DNA of 64,000 bases from Peronospora farinosa (lineage: Eukaryota; Oomycota; Peronosporomycetes; Peronosporales; Peronosporaceae), in NCBI GenBank assembly GCA_947646735.1, contig CANTFK010000666.1, positions 124,001 to 188,000 of the forward strand, written 5' to 3'. This document shows positions 30,467-41,432 of the stretch, one piece after another. The number at the start of each line of letters is the position of its first letter. Within the stretch, counting starts at the first letter, position 1. A program made the position numbers and the translations under genes. The notes beneath the pieces were generated by a model that was not told the origin of the DNA, did no database searches, and saw nothing but the letters and a program-made list of their open reading frames with translations.

Positions 30467-31284
30467 ATGTCCGGAGACCCAACACCCAATCCAGCAGCAC
30501 TCCCAAGAAACATCAGCGGGAGTGCAACAACCAGCATTATGGCGCGGCGACTCATACCTTGGTCACTGTACGACTTGTCCGGAGCTCACGTTCTGGACTC
30601 ACTGGACACGATGTGGGACTACTTCCGGCGATTCCGAAAACTGCGTGGAAAGGTCCTTGATGGAATCGAGCATGAAGCTCTACAACGTTCTTGGTGTGCC
30701 TTCATCCAACGTTGAAATCGGATGCTTGAGGATGGTAGCAGCTTCCAACTATGGCTCGCCAGTCGAGAGGAACTTCGCGTCGATAACTCCATCGGCTCGC
30801 TACGCGAAAGAGTGTGTGATGATGCTTAAAATAAGGACCGCCTCTGCTTCGTTCATGTCAATGAAGGATGCCAATCTTGTGACTCGACTCCACGCCCAAC
30901 TCATGATGAATGGCGACGACACATCGCTGAGTGTCCACTCAGTGATCGCGAACGAAGTTGGATTGCAAAGTATGAGCGAAGTCTGAGCGAACGGAGAAGC
31001 GCACTTATTCGTGGTGCGCCTCGCTGGTAGCACCACTCGCAACAGCGGAGTCAATCTTCGCTAAATTATCAGCGCAGGGCAGCGACGCCCTCGCCTGCCC
31101 GTCCTGCTGCGCGATTCTCGCCTCGCAATCGTGATAAAATGTATTTACCACGACTTTCTCGTTCACGGCATCGTTCTCGTTCGCGTCATCGATCTCGTTT
31201 TCGACGACGTGGATCTCCTTACCGTTCTCGTTTGTCACGAGAGCGTTCGCGTGCTCGCCCGCCTTGGAATAGTCCGACTTCGTA
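30467..31284 (+). pseudogene. Antisense reading frame in gypsy-F 3' region (decayed)
   Basis: Plus strand, opposite to pol, starting 77 bases from the LTR. One frame of about 270 codons opens MSGDPTPNPAALPRN and contains few stops (TGA at 30713, TAA near 30829, TAG near 31030). In order: a helical block (LYDLSGAHVLDSLDTMWDYF, then LRGKVLDGIEHEALQ); a Cys/His cluster C-x7-C-x2-C-x8-H-x5-H-x3-C (LCFVHVNEGCQSCDS to HIAEC, about 30835-30935); and an Arg/Ser repeat (RSRHRSRSRHRSRFRRRG) at about 31160-31270. In another frame a coiled coil (VDQAVNKAADAQLKAEAAIK and following) continues at about 31560-31690 and overlaps the end of integrase. Function unknown; not matched to a named family. Confidence 0.55.
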
Positions 31285-31621
31285 GTTTCGTACGACTAAA
31301 CACATCTGGAACGTCACGAAGGAGTAAGGAACGTGGTTCTCATGTAAACTACTCGGGAGGAAATCCAAACGAACGTGTTCGGTATCTGCGCGCGGATGGT
31401 ACCGCATGCTTCTCATGAGCCGACTGCAGTTTTATATGGGGAGGTTCCTTGTGACTCACAATGCGGTCTACAATCCAGAGCACCTGTCCCTCCGCATCAA
31501 CAAGAGGAGGAGGGCTCTCGCGATGGTAATGCTGGCGTCCTGGTTGCCCAGGACGATGTTGATCAGGCCGTGAACAAAGCTGCCGATGCTCAGCTGAAGG
31601 CTGAGGCTGCTATTAAGCGTG

Positions 31622-33009
31622 CTACCCAGGCGAAGAAGACTGCGAGTGAGATTTGGCAGTCGAGCCGTGAGCAGCTCGAACGAATAAGGGTTCTGAAGTT
31701 CCCGGTGCTTGGTCGTGTACAGACGGCATCGCAGCCGCGCCCGATGTCATCGGCGCGTCGAACACGACGGGAAGGCCATTCGACTTACGGACCCCTGTAT
31801 CCGGCATCGGATCCAAGCCGTGAAGCGTAATCGGGTGATATTCCTTCAGCCGCCCGACATAGAATGTCGGGTGAAGTCGCAGTGACGAGGGAACGGCGAG
31901 TGTATAAGCGTCGCCAGTTGCCTTCAAAACCTCGAATAGACCGATAAAGCGTGGCGTGATTTTACTCGCGCCAAGTTTAATGACTTCTAGACCACTTAAA
32001 CCTTCAGTAGGTAATAATGCACGATCAACTATCTCAAACTTACTCGTGTTCTTTTTGCCATGTTTTTCAGCGTTCCATTTCTGTTGGTCTACAGCAGATT
32101 GTAGTGCGTCGCGTACAAACCGGGTGATGGCTTGACGCTGGAGTATAAACTTTGACACAGCCATGTCATCAATTGGTCGCGCCGATTGAGTCGGCGCGCA
32201 GCTGGCAGTAGGCGAACGCTTACTCGAAGACGGGTCAATCAATGTCTGCGCATTCCATCGAGATAATGGGTACGCCACGTCTCGTGGCGTTAAAGCAGCA
32301 ATCTTTGCCTTGGATCGGGTTACTAAATTCGCGCTCAAAATATCGTGAGCTGCACTCGATCCTTCTTTATCATCTTTATCCCCCCCAGAGTGAAGCCACT
32401 AAGTTTCGTGGATCTCTTTACGGCAAGGAGAGTAGGAACACGAGGGTGACGAACCGAATTCACAAAAAATGGCGTCAACCCTGTTGACGCGTGTACGGCG
32501 TTGTTAATTGCGAACTCAGCGAGTGGTAAAATTCACTCCAACTTGTGAATGACGAAGCGTAATTACGAGAACGACTTTGAGGACCCGGTTTACGCGCTCA
32601 GTTTGCCCATACGTTTCCGGATGGGCCGCAGTAGACATCAGCAGTTTTGTCCCGAGGAGCTCGAACAGTGACGTCCAAAATGCGGACGTAAATCGCGGAT
32701 CACGGTCCGAAACAATGTTTCTGAAAGGCCATAATTACGAAACACCGCTTCAATAAGGTGCGCCGCGGTCTCAGTCGCGGTGATCTTAGCGTAAACAGGC
32801 ACTAGATGTTTCATCTTGCTGACTCTGTCAACAATAACCAAGATGCTCGTTCGAGCTTGATCAGCGGGCGCAAGACCAAGATGAAGTCCACCGAAACTGA
32901 TCGCCAGGCCTCGGCTGCAATCGGCAACGTTCTCAGAGTAGCTTGCGACGATGGGGGTAGTTTCAAACGCTGACAGGTTTCGCACGTCCGAATTCAGTTG
33001 CGTAACCAT
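31622..33009 (-). pseudogene. gypsy-F integrase
   Basis: Minus strand. The catalytic part is seen as SILVIVDRVSKMKHLVPVYA and [16 protein letters not shown]. After a damaged stretch, an open 238-codon C-terminal region has FILQRQAITRFVRDALQSAV, KFEIVDRALLPTEGL, PRFIGLFEVLKATGDAYTLA and LHPTFYVGRLKEYHP, typical of the gypsy integrase C-terminal fold. No chromodomain seen. The end overlaps the antisense coiled-coil frame. Confidence 0.8.
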
Positions 33010-33035
33010 TTGTACATGTGGGGCCAGAAGAAGTC

Positions 33036-34790
33036 CTAAGACACAGCCGCGAAAGTCTTTTCGCGGCCTAAATGGTCGCCATCAGGAGCATCGTGATACA
33101 CGTGGGTGAATCTAGCACGCAAAATTATGTCGTTGGCGATCACCGTGCGAGGAGCATCGATTTGTTCGATGCTGTACAGAAGCAAATCGCCGTCAAAACT
33201 GTATCGATGAATATGGTCGCGCTTGGTTCGGGATAAGGCTCCCGGTGCAACATCGCTGGGAGCACGTAGATAATCGATAATGTCTGCATAATCTGAATCG
33301 CTCTTGTACGCCGCGACGATCTCGTCGAATAAACTTAGATCGGGTGTCACCCGAGTTAGATTCAGCGAAACACACGTCGCACAACGATCATCATCATCCT
33401 CGTCATCAGTCGCCTGACGACTTAGAGCAGTCCGAGGATCATAGTCGGGACGTCGTGACAAGGAGTCAGCGAGAATATGGGTCTTGTCTGGCTTGTAATG
33501 GACGACGAAGTTGTATTCAGATAAGAATGAGAGCCATCGTGCCATCCGTTGGTACAGGTGTGGGCTCTTCATCGCTGTGCGCAGCGATGCATGATCGGTG
33601 TACGAAGCAAATGTACGTTCACCAAGGAGATGCACGCGAAACTTGATGAGTGCATAGCGCATCGCTAATTAATCCTTGTCGTGAACCAGATAGTTCTTCT
33701 CAGCTGGCTTCATCTGTCGCAATCGATAACTCACGTCTCGTTCGCGGCCCTCATCATCAAATTGCATGAGGTCACAATCGATTACTAAATCACTGGCGTC
33801 GCAAACCACGTGGAACGGCTTGGAGTCGTCTGGTAGGACCCGGAGTGGCGCCGACGCCAGGCTCTTCTTTACTGCTTCGAAGACTGCTTGGTTCTCGGGA
33901 CGCTACGAACACGTGGCGTCTTTCGTCAAGAGTGACGACAAAGGCTGATAGAACCAGCATAATCCTTCGTATACTTGTGCAAGTAATGATCTAAGCCGAT
34001 CCACTGGCGCAAATTCGTAGATTTCTTGGGTGTGGGCAAAGAACAGATGGACGACACCTTCTCTGGATCGGCTCGAAATCCTGATTTACTCACATAGCAA
34101 CCTAACACCGGAATCTCCGGTGCACAAAAACCACTCTTCTTGAGATTCGCGTACAACTTGTTGTCCCGCATAACTTGAAATACGTGCTTCAGGTGTTGAA
34201 GGTGGACTTGGAAATCGTTGAGGTTGCCCTCGGCGCGACTGTGGACGATAATGTCGTCAAAATAAGTTGAGCAAAGTTCCGAAGTGGTCTCAACACTTGA
34301 GACACCATGCGATTGAAAGTGGCCGGAGCGTTCTCCAATCCTTGCGGCATAACCAGCCACTCCCATAACATGCCACTCGGGGTGATCACCGCGGTGAGTG
34401 GGATATCGCTCGGTCGCATCAAAATCTGATAGAATCCATCGGTCAAGTCGATGGCACTGAAGATGACATGGAATTCAGCACCATGTCCTTTCTGGGAATA
34501 GGCGTTTGCGCAGGAATAGTGGCATCATTTAGCTTACTGAACGCATGCACTATCCGCCAGCCTTCCTCAGACTTCTTCAAGCAGAAGTTTGGACTAGAAT
34601 GTGGTAATATACTCTCACGGACATAGCCCGCCTTGCAGCCGTCTTCGAAAAATGCGTCAATAGCTTCGACTTGATCTCGAGACAACGGCCACTGCCGTGT
34701 CACACGAAACTTCGAGCCTGGCATGAGATCAATTTCGCGTCTAGCAACACGAACAGCAGGAAGTTTAGCCGGGATCTTGTCCGGGAACAC
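33036..34790 (-). pseudogene. gypsy-F reverse transcriptase and RNase H
   Basis: Minus strand: ARREIDLMPGSKFRVTRQWP, EEGWRIVHAFSKLNDATIPA, QTPIPRKDMVLNSM, GMLWEWLVMPQGLENAPATF, the catalytic YFDDIIVHSRA (34255-34290 region), NKLYANLKKSGFCAPEIPVL, then RNase H with a TDHASLRTAM block and VVHYKPDKTHILADSLSRRP, and the first integrase motif HVYHDAPDGDHLGREKT. The last 208 codons are uninterrupted; the RT part has frameshifts. Confidence 0.85.
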
Positions 34791-34799
34791 GTCTGCATA

Positions 34800-35765
34800 C
34801 TCACGAAAAAAGTCGTAGACAGGGTTACCAAACTCTCGCAGAGCCTCCCATGACTGTGATGCAAACCTTTCTTCACGCGCTTACTTTGTCTCAGTGCTTC
34901 GAGGACGCGCCATATGCTCCTCGTTTGCCACGATAATCACCTCGTTGGTGATTAGGCACACTTGTTTCACAGTGCCTCCCTTAAGGTCACGTAGGAAATG
35001 CCTTCAGGAAAGCCCTGTAAGGCTTGTAATGGAAGACGCATCAGGAGGAGGTCTTGCGACTTCAATGTATTGGCGCCTTTGTGGACTCCCTTCCACGTAC
35101 ACAATAGCGTGGTCACATTCCGAACGCTAAATTCGCGATGATGTTGTCCCCATCGTGTTTCGAGTCACTACGCGAAGCTGTAGAAGCGCAGTCAGGTGAT
35201 AAACCATCACCCCCCCCCCCCCCCTCTCTCTCTCTCTAGGCACTGGATGTCCTCATCCACAATGCCGGGAACACTTGACGGGAGTGGCCAGAACTTGACC
35301 GTCGACAATTGATGCGGGAGCTCCTGCTCGGCCGCCGTAAACTCGTGTGGGAGCCCCTGCTCAACCGCAATATGCCCATGTGGGAACCTCGGTTCGACCA
35401 CAATGGGTGATGATGGGAACTCCGGTTCGACTATCATGCTCTCGCTGGGGAATTCTGTTCGTCCACGTCACACTCGTTGAAGAGCTCTCACTCAACGTCT
35501 TAATGCCTTGTGAGAGCCCCTGTTCAACCACAAGCAGAGGTCGCCGGACGCCGGCGACATGTTAAGTGACAATAATCAGACGTGTATCACCACTCGTAGT
35601 GGTGGCATATAACCGTGCGCGCAGCGCAGGAGGACTGGAAGGTTGGGCTGCCACCGGGGGACCCGGACCTCCGTTCCAATCCATTCCAACCAGTAGGGCG
35701 CCCTGCACCTACTGGTCCCGACCATTTTTTGGACGTGCAACCGGTACAGCATCCTCATGATAGGC
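34800..35765 (-). pseudogene. gypsy-F protease region, heavily decayed
   Basis: This spans the position expected for protease between gag and RT. No DSGA-type site could be read. Part of the stretch (35240-35560) is a run of near-repeats on the minus strand giving EPxFPxxxIVVEPxF-like units, interrupted by a simple repeat. Confidence 0.35.
35210..35237. repeat. Poly-C tract followed by a CT microsatellite
   Basis: Fifteen C residues (35210-35224) followed by TC repeats to about 35237. Length may be unreliable in sequencing. Confidence 0.9.
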
Positions 35766-35769
35766 GTCC

Positions 35770-36690
35770 ACTACTTGCACCGATATTGAAGCTGGCGCAC
35801 GGCACTCATCTGCGCGATGCCCTGAATTGCGACAACGAAAGCAAACCCTATTACGCCCCGTGCGAGCGTCATTCTAATGGGATATGGCACGTCGTCGGTC
35901 ACCCGACGACTCAATAACGTCGATCTCCATAGGTTCTGGACCAGAAGGCCGGGGAACGCTGACGACCGAGGGTTTGGCATATGCGTTTGTGACCCTAAAG
36001 CCTTCACGGAGTGCGATGGCAAATGCCTCCTCCAATGTGGCAGGCTCGGCGCGCTCCAGCGATAAGCGGTTCTGCCCCTCACGCATACCATCCACAAAGA
36101 CATTCACTTGCGTGTACATGTCCATGGGGTGCGTGATAATACACGACGCCAGATGCCTAACCATCTGCACGTAGTCGCGCATCGCCAATTCACCCTGTCG
36201 CATCGACAGGAATCTTGATCGCACCAGTTTCTCCTCTTGCGGTGGCTCGAAGGCAATACGAAGATCGTCCTGGATGGAATTTAGGGTGGTGAACGCGTGC
36301 TCGTTCATAACGAGCTTATTAAGGGCCTACTTTTTGGCTTTCTCGGTGAGGCGGAAAAAAAGGAAGTTGAATTTCGCCTGGGGCGCCTTAAGAAGTCTCA
36401 AAGCGATGGCGATATCAACTTCTCGAAACCACCGATTCAGCGATTAACCGGTATTTACCTTCTCCTGAGTTAAAGGAGGTTTCCATCTTCACGGACTCAT
36501 TACGTGAATATCGCGGGGGAGTTGAGCCTCGCCGGTTGGATTCGGCGAGCTCGCGTGCCATAAACTCATGTATGTCGTGACGTTGCGCGTCAGGGGTCGC
36601 TGATCTCATCAGCGACGCGACGAATGCCTCTCACGATATCGCCGCGTGGCGATCAAGGGCTCCCAGATCAACACCAGTGAGATGGGGTAA
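35770..36690 (-). pseudogene. gypsy-F gag
   Basis: Minus strand: [103 protein letters not shown], then in another frame a CCHC knuckle CFRCRNSGHRADEC near 35830-35870. The N-terminal third is broken by stops. Confidence 0.75.
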
Positions 36691-36763
36691 GGTCGCGTGC
36701 TTCAAAAAAATCTATAGCGTCAAAGTACGACGATTCGCTCATCCCAAACTCGGGCATAGTAAT

Positions 36764-36781
36764 GACTACAAAGTGCTACCA
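36764..36781 (-). other. gypsy-F primer-binding site
   Basis: On the minus strand TGGTAGCACTTTGTAGTC begins two bases after the LTR end CGTTACA. Gypsy-E and gypsy-B have matching sites. Confidence 0.6.
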
Positions 36782-36783
36782 GG

Positions 36784-37098
36784 TGTAACGGGAATAGAAC
36801 GTACCGTCACTAGCTCACACGTGCGCTTGAGGAAGACCCCAGCCTTAGTAAAGTTAACGCTCATTTTTATTTTTACTTTATATCGTACTAATTACGCAGA
36901 CTTTAGTCGTAATATATACGACAGTGTCCCCGCCTTTTGGGAATCACTATTTCCAGGTTAATTTATCATTGGTCCATATCGGGACTTTTGGTCCCCAATA
37001 ATATAATGCCACGCTCTGCCCGCTATTCGTGCACAGCACCTGCCTACATATGTAATTGTATAATTATGTTAACTATGTGTGTAATTTAGCCCATTATA
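36784..37098 (-). repeat. gypsy-F 5' LTR
   Basis: 315 bases, about 97% like 30075-30389. It ends TTATA instead of TTACA through one base change. Confidence 0.9.
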
Positions 37099-38782
37099 GG
37101 TGAGGCCACCAAAATTTCTCTGATACTCGTAAGAATGTCTTTTCACGGCTCAGATACCCAATAGATGGCGCATCATGGCACTCGTGAAGTATCATCAGCT
37201 TGAGGTCTGTGTCATGAGGGATATAGATTCTCAAGGGATCACAGGGTGACAGTTGATGCCAAAACAGGCCATCACTGTAACTAAAGCGATTTAACTTCGC
37301 TTTGAGGTGCGACGGAAGGGTAACCTTTCGTCCACCAAAATGACCCAACAGCAGGCGACAATGTTCGTCCTGACTGTAACACTCCTTTGTATCGGAGGAC
37401 ATTGAGATCGTCACATCGTAGGCCTTCATGGATGCCAATGTTGACGACTCAACTTGTGCTTTTGCACGAGACACACTTTCCTGTTGCCTTGCCTCGAAGC
37501 CTGGTCTGCGCGATAACGCGTCAGCCAAGACATTCGACTTGCCCGGTTTATATTCAACTTTGAAGTTAGATTCAGAGAAAAATGTTAGCCTTCTCGCCAT
37601 CCTAGGCGAGAGGTGCGGTGAATTTATAGTGGTCCGCAGTGATGCGTGATCCTATAAACCACAAAAGTTTTGTTGCTTAAGAGGTGCACACAAAACTTTA
37701 CAAGGGCATACTATAATGAAAGTATCTCATTGTCATGCACAGAATATCTCAGTTTTGCGGCTTCCATAAGCTGATACTGATACGAAATGACATGGTCAAT
37801 GCCGCTGTCATCCTTCTGCATGAGCGCCCTGCCGATTAAGAAATTGCTTGCATCGCAGAAGACGCGAAAGGGCTTATCCGCGTCTGATGCTCAGACCGTC
37901 CTCCGCCCTACTATGCACGAATACATCGTCAAAGTAAAGGGGCGCGTAGGCACGGTGCTGACGCATCACGTGAGCCACCACTCGGTTGAATGTTGCTGGA
38001 TAATTTTTCAACCCTTGTAGCATCACAAGACACTCCCACAGCATACCGCTTGGGGTGCTTACTGCCGTTTTGGCTACATCAGTATCTAATGAAAACTTGA
38101 TAGTAGCCATCCTTCAGATACAACGCGGAAAAGATACTTGACTTTCCCATGGAGTTCAACAAGACATCTTTCCGCGGGATCGGAGTTTGCGCCGGAGTGG
38201 TGGCCGTGTTCAGCTTATTATAAGCATGAACCACGCGCCATCCAACTATTGCTTTCCCACACAGAAGGTCGGGCTGCAGTGAGGCGACTTTCTCTCACGT
38301 ACATGTCCCGCCTTGGCTCGCTTGTCGAAGAAATCATCGATGTAATCGACTTGTTCCTTCGGCAACGGCCATTGCCTGGTCATACAATACTTGATGTCAG
38401 GCTCTAGGTCAATTTCGTGCCTGATGCCCCTATCGGCCGGTAGGCGGCTCGGCACTTCTGCTGGAGACACATCACGGTGTTCCCACAGAACATCATAGAA
38501 CGGGCTATCCTTCAAGGCATCCCTGCCTTGAGCAGTGAACCGTTTCTTCTTGTCGATCTCCAAGACGCTCTCGTCCATTGTGAGCGACGAGCAACAGTCC
38601 ACCACATTCTCTTCTAGAACTGGTGCGACTATCTCGTGGATCTTTCCTTCCTTTAGTTCGGACAGGAACAGATCCCAAGTCATCTCCGAGAGATTTACTA
38701 TCTCCTCGGAAGATGCCAAGACAAGTTGGAGCACCTCAACTGAGGATGCCTCCGGCATTTTGTCTTCGACGGCCTCGCACAA
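37099..38782 (-). pseudogene. gypsy-E reverse transcriptase, RNase H and integrase N-terminus
   Basis: Minus strand: an acidic linker (LFLSELKEGKIHEIVAPVLE), SPFYDVLWEHRDVSPAEVPS, RHEIDLEPDIKYCMTRQWPL, SPHCSPTFCVGKQ, GMLWECLVMLQGLKNYPATF and a damaged YFDDVFVHSRAE catalytic block (37910-37950). Then RNase H end FKVEYKPGKSNVLADALSRR and the integrase start LHECHDAPSIGYLSREKTFL, followed by FWWPHL. Gypsy-F is inserted directly after that. Several frameshifts. Confidence 0.8.
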
Positions 38783-38809
38783 CTCGTTCGTAGGTCCGTC
38801 TTCTTGGAC

Positions 38810-39595
38810 CTAGACTGATCCAAGGGTCACTCGTTTCGACGTGCCCTTGATCGTCTTAATACGTCTGGTGCTCGTTGTTCGAGTCACCACGACCTTTGAC
38901 CTGGAAGAAGGTGTCGTTGCTATCTCAGCTAACGCACTCCTTCCAACCGCACCAAGCTCAAGACTCTGTGCCGGTTCTTGTGGCGCTTGACTTGCTGTCA
39001 GCCCACCATCAACTGCCACAGACTCTCGGCTCTGTGCAGGACTATTGGACGCATGACTACCTGTCATCGCCCCATTCACTACACCAGTCTTTTCGACCTG
39101 GGTAGGAATATGTGTCACCTGGCTTTCTGCCAGGGCACTTCCAACTAATCCACTCTTTTCGAGCTGGTTAGTTCCTGATGCCGATGGACATATTGTCATC
39201 GCACCTTCGACTGTGTTGGACACAGCATCAGCCACATAAGCCTCTCGCAAGAGCACACCCTTTCCGGTGTCTTGCGTAGAGTTAGCGACTGTGCATGTAC
39301 GCCAGTCTATCCATGGTTGGTGTTTAGCCAACCAAGGCATGCCTACGATGAGGTCATACGGACTCTCCATACCTAGCACTGTGAACTTCTCTTTACAAGA
39401 GAAGTCACTGAAACTGAAGGCGAGCTCAACTTGAACTCCCTCCGCTTTAACGAGCGCGCCGTTCGCTAAACGAACAATCGCCTCTTCTCGCTTGCCATCC
39501 TGGCAAAGCGACTCATAACTCGCCGGACTCTTTTTCAGAGCCGCGATTTTCACAAAGTTTTGTGATGCACCCGAATCCACGAGAAGATTCATCAC
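38810..39595 (-). pseudogene. gypsy-E protease region
   Basis: A 261-codon open frame with retropepsin site LLVDSGASQNFV at its start and later YDLIVGMPWLAKHQPWIDWR, both diagnostic of gypsy proteases. The second half is a Ser/Thr/Gln/Ala-rich linker with loosely repeated units and ends in a Thr/Lys-rich tail. The active-site Asp is intact. Confidence 0.8.
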
Positions 39596-39710
39596 TTGGT
39601 CATAGCCTCATACTCGAGCGCTATAGACCAAAAGGGTTGAGGTTCAACCTTTCGGAACCTCAGGGACTATGCTACCCATTTGTTCGATCACTCTGAACTT
39701 AGGGGTAGCT

Positions 39711-40700
39711 TCAGAGTCCGCGACAGTAGGGCATCCTGCCCCTACTGCGCCTACACATTTCCCGACCCATTTTGGGCAGATGCTGAGCCCGTGCGTAGTT
39801 CACGCTGGTTTTTCGCACCTCCCTTCGGGTAGGAAGCCTTCTTGCTGGCTGCCTTAGCACCAGCATCAAGTTTGGCATCAGCGAGCCATCATAGCAGCTA
39901 GCCATCATATGGCCGCGATTGCCGCACCTATAGCAGACCACGTCTGCATTACCTAACTCTTTGGGGTAGTATCTTACCTTTCGTCCGACGGCTTATAATA
40001 AGCTCTCGCCGAGGCACTGTTGTAAGTTTGTTCCTCAACCATGGCAATTTCAATTGCTTCCTCCATCTTCTTTGGTACCTTTCTAAAAAGGGCTTGACGC
40101 GATGGGCCGTGCCGTAGCCCTTCTATGAACGTAGGCACCTTAATGTGCTCCGGTATCGGACCCACATTAATTAAAGCAGACAGTGAACGCATCTCCTGCA
40201 CATACTCTTGCAATAAATCGTTTCGCCTGTCGCGCTCCAAAGAAACGCGCCTGAAGTAATACTGCATTGTTAGGCGGCTGATACATGGCACAAATCTTTG
40301 ACTTAAAGATCGTCCATGATGGAAACGCATCAGCGTTTGCCATAAGTGCAGAGTAAGCCCACTCTGACGCTTTGCCACTCAGATTTGACATGGCATACGA
40401 CACCATCCTAGTGTCGTCTTCGATGAGATGCGCCATACTGTATTGCTACAAGGCTAAAAGCCAGTGGACAATCGTATGTTGGGCAGTCCCATCAAACTTC
40501 GGAGGGTCCATCCGAATGGGCCTTGGATGATTAGACCGGGAAGAGAGCGTCTCAACAGTTCTGTTGAGCGCCTCGTTCCGAGCTTGCTCATGCAGAATCT
40601 CATCCTGAGTCTTATTGATGCACTCAGCAGTGGCTTGGGTTTAGCTTCGGACGCATTTCTGCGCTGTCCGACCACAAACGCCTTGAATTGCTCCAACTGA
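39711..40700 (-). pseudogene. gypsy-E gag
   Basis: Minus strand, broken into four frames: VSYAMSNLSGKASEWAYSAL and FPSWTIFKSKICAMYQPPN (capsid-like), RRNDLLQEYVQEMRSLSALI and EHIKVPTFIEGLRHGPSRQA, then a CCHC zinc knuckle CYRCGNRGHMMASC (about 39885-39935). Confidence 0.8.
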
Positions 40701-40863
40701 GCAACATGTTGCTCAGGAGGACAATTGAGGAGGTTGGCCAGGGCTTTTTTACCAAGTGCTCAGCCAACTCCCTATGATTTTGGAAAAGGTGAGGAAAATC
40801 ACCTTAACCTAATTTGAGGTACATCCGTGTCCAAACACACACTCAAAGAGACGGTTGTGGGAA

Positions 40864-40881
40864 GGACTATTAGTGCTACCA
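40864..40881 (-). other. gypsy-E primer-binding site
   Basis: On the minus strand TGGTAGCACTAATAGTCC begins two bases after the LTR end. The first ten bases equal the gypsy-F site. Confidence 0.6.
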
Positions 40882-40883
40882 AG

Positions 40884-41432
40884 TGTAGACGGGCGCTTCG
40901 TAATAAAGCTATCATGTACTACGCGGGCACACACCTCTAAGCAGTGCGAGGAAACGGATCAGACCGTCTTACCTCCGCGTGCGGTGATTAAAGCGATCCG
41001 CGCAACGAATTAAAAAACGAGTGCTATCGCTTGCTATTCGCAAAACCGTATGTTATCTTCTCGTGTGCAGTGAGCAGTAATTAGTAAATTTAAGACTGAC
41101 TTATACTTATAGAGATAAATATATATAAATCTAAGTACTGACTGGTTAAATGTAAAGATCGGATACGCGTCTCTTTCGAAGCGTATCCCTCCGTGTGAGC
41201 TTACATTTTAAGCTCGCTAATGACGTCCGTCTGAAGCGTCACCATGACGCCTAGTCCCAAGTGGGCGTCACCCCCGTCGAATATGAATCCATCCATGGAT
41301 ATCACATTCACGAGGGTGGGTCACATTGATGTGCCTCACCCAAGTGGAAGGCCTAGGGTACCTCGTACCCATTTAGACCTGCCCTTAAGTATTCGATACT
41401 TAACGAACCCGTGTGACTATTAGCGCGTTACA
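40884..41432 (-). repeat. gypsy-E 5' LTR
   Basis: 549 bases, TGTAGACGGG...GCGCGTTACA on the plus strand. Related along most of its length to the solo LTR at 4152-4750 and to 26890-27317. Confidence 0.85.

Larger units (their letters stand above)
30075..37098 (-). mobile_element. gypsy-F: minus-strand Ty3/gypsy element inside the gypsy-E integrase
   Basis: A 7,024-base element with two LTRs of 315 bases (30075-30389 and 36784-37098), which differ at 9 positions by eye, about 3%. The gypsy-E reading FWWPHL stops at its right edge and resumes with WVANYIF at its left edge. The flanks GATAA (30070-30074) and GGTGA (37099-37103) agree at 3 of 5 bases and could be a decayed duplication. Minus-strand order: primer site, gag, protease region, RT, RNase H, integrase, antisense frame, polypurine tract, LTR. 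Confidence 0.88.
26890..41432 (-). mobile_element. gypsy-E: minus-strand Ty3/gypsy element, interrupted by gypsy-F
   Basis: Its LTRs are 26890-27317 (3' side, truncated) and 40884-41432 (5' side). On the minus strand, from right to left: primer site, gag with CCHC knuckle, protease, RT, RNase H and the start of integrase; then gypsy-F; then the rest of integrase, an antisense reading frame, a polypurine tract and the 3' LTR. Its own length without gypsy-F is about 7.5 kb. It carries stops and frameshifts but is better preserved than gypsy-B. Confidence 0.8.

Noticed and set aside
35240..35560. Tandem-repeat surface protein
   Set aside because: The loosely repeated EPxFP-like units lie within the decayed protease region of gypsy-F and next to a microsatellite; no independent gene signals.
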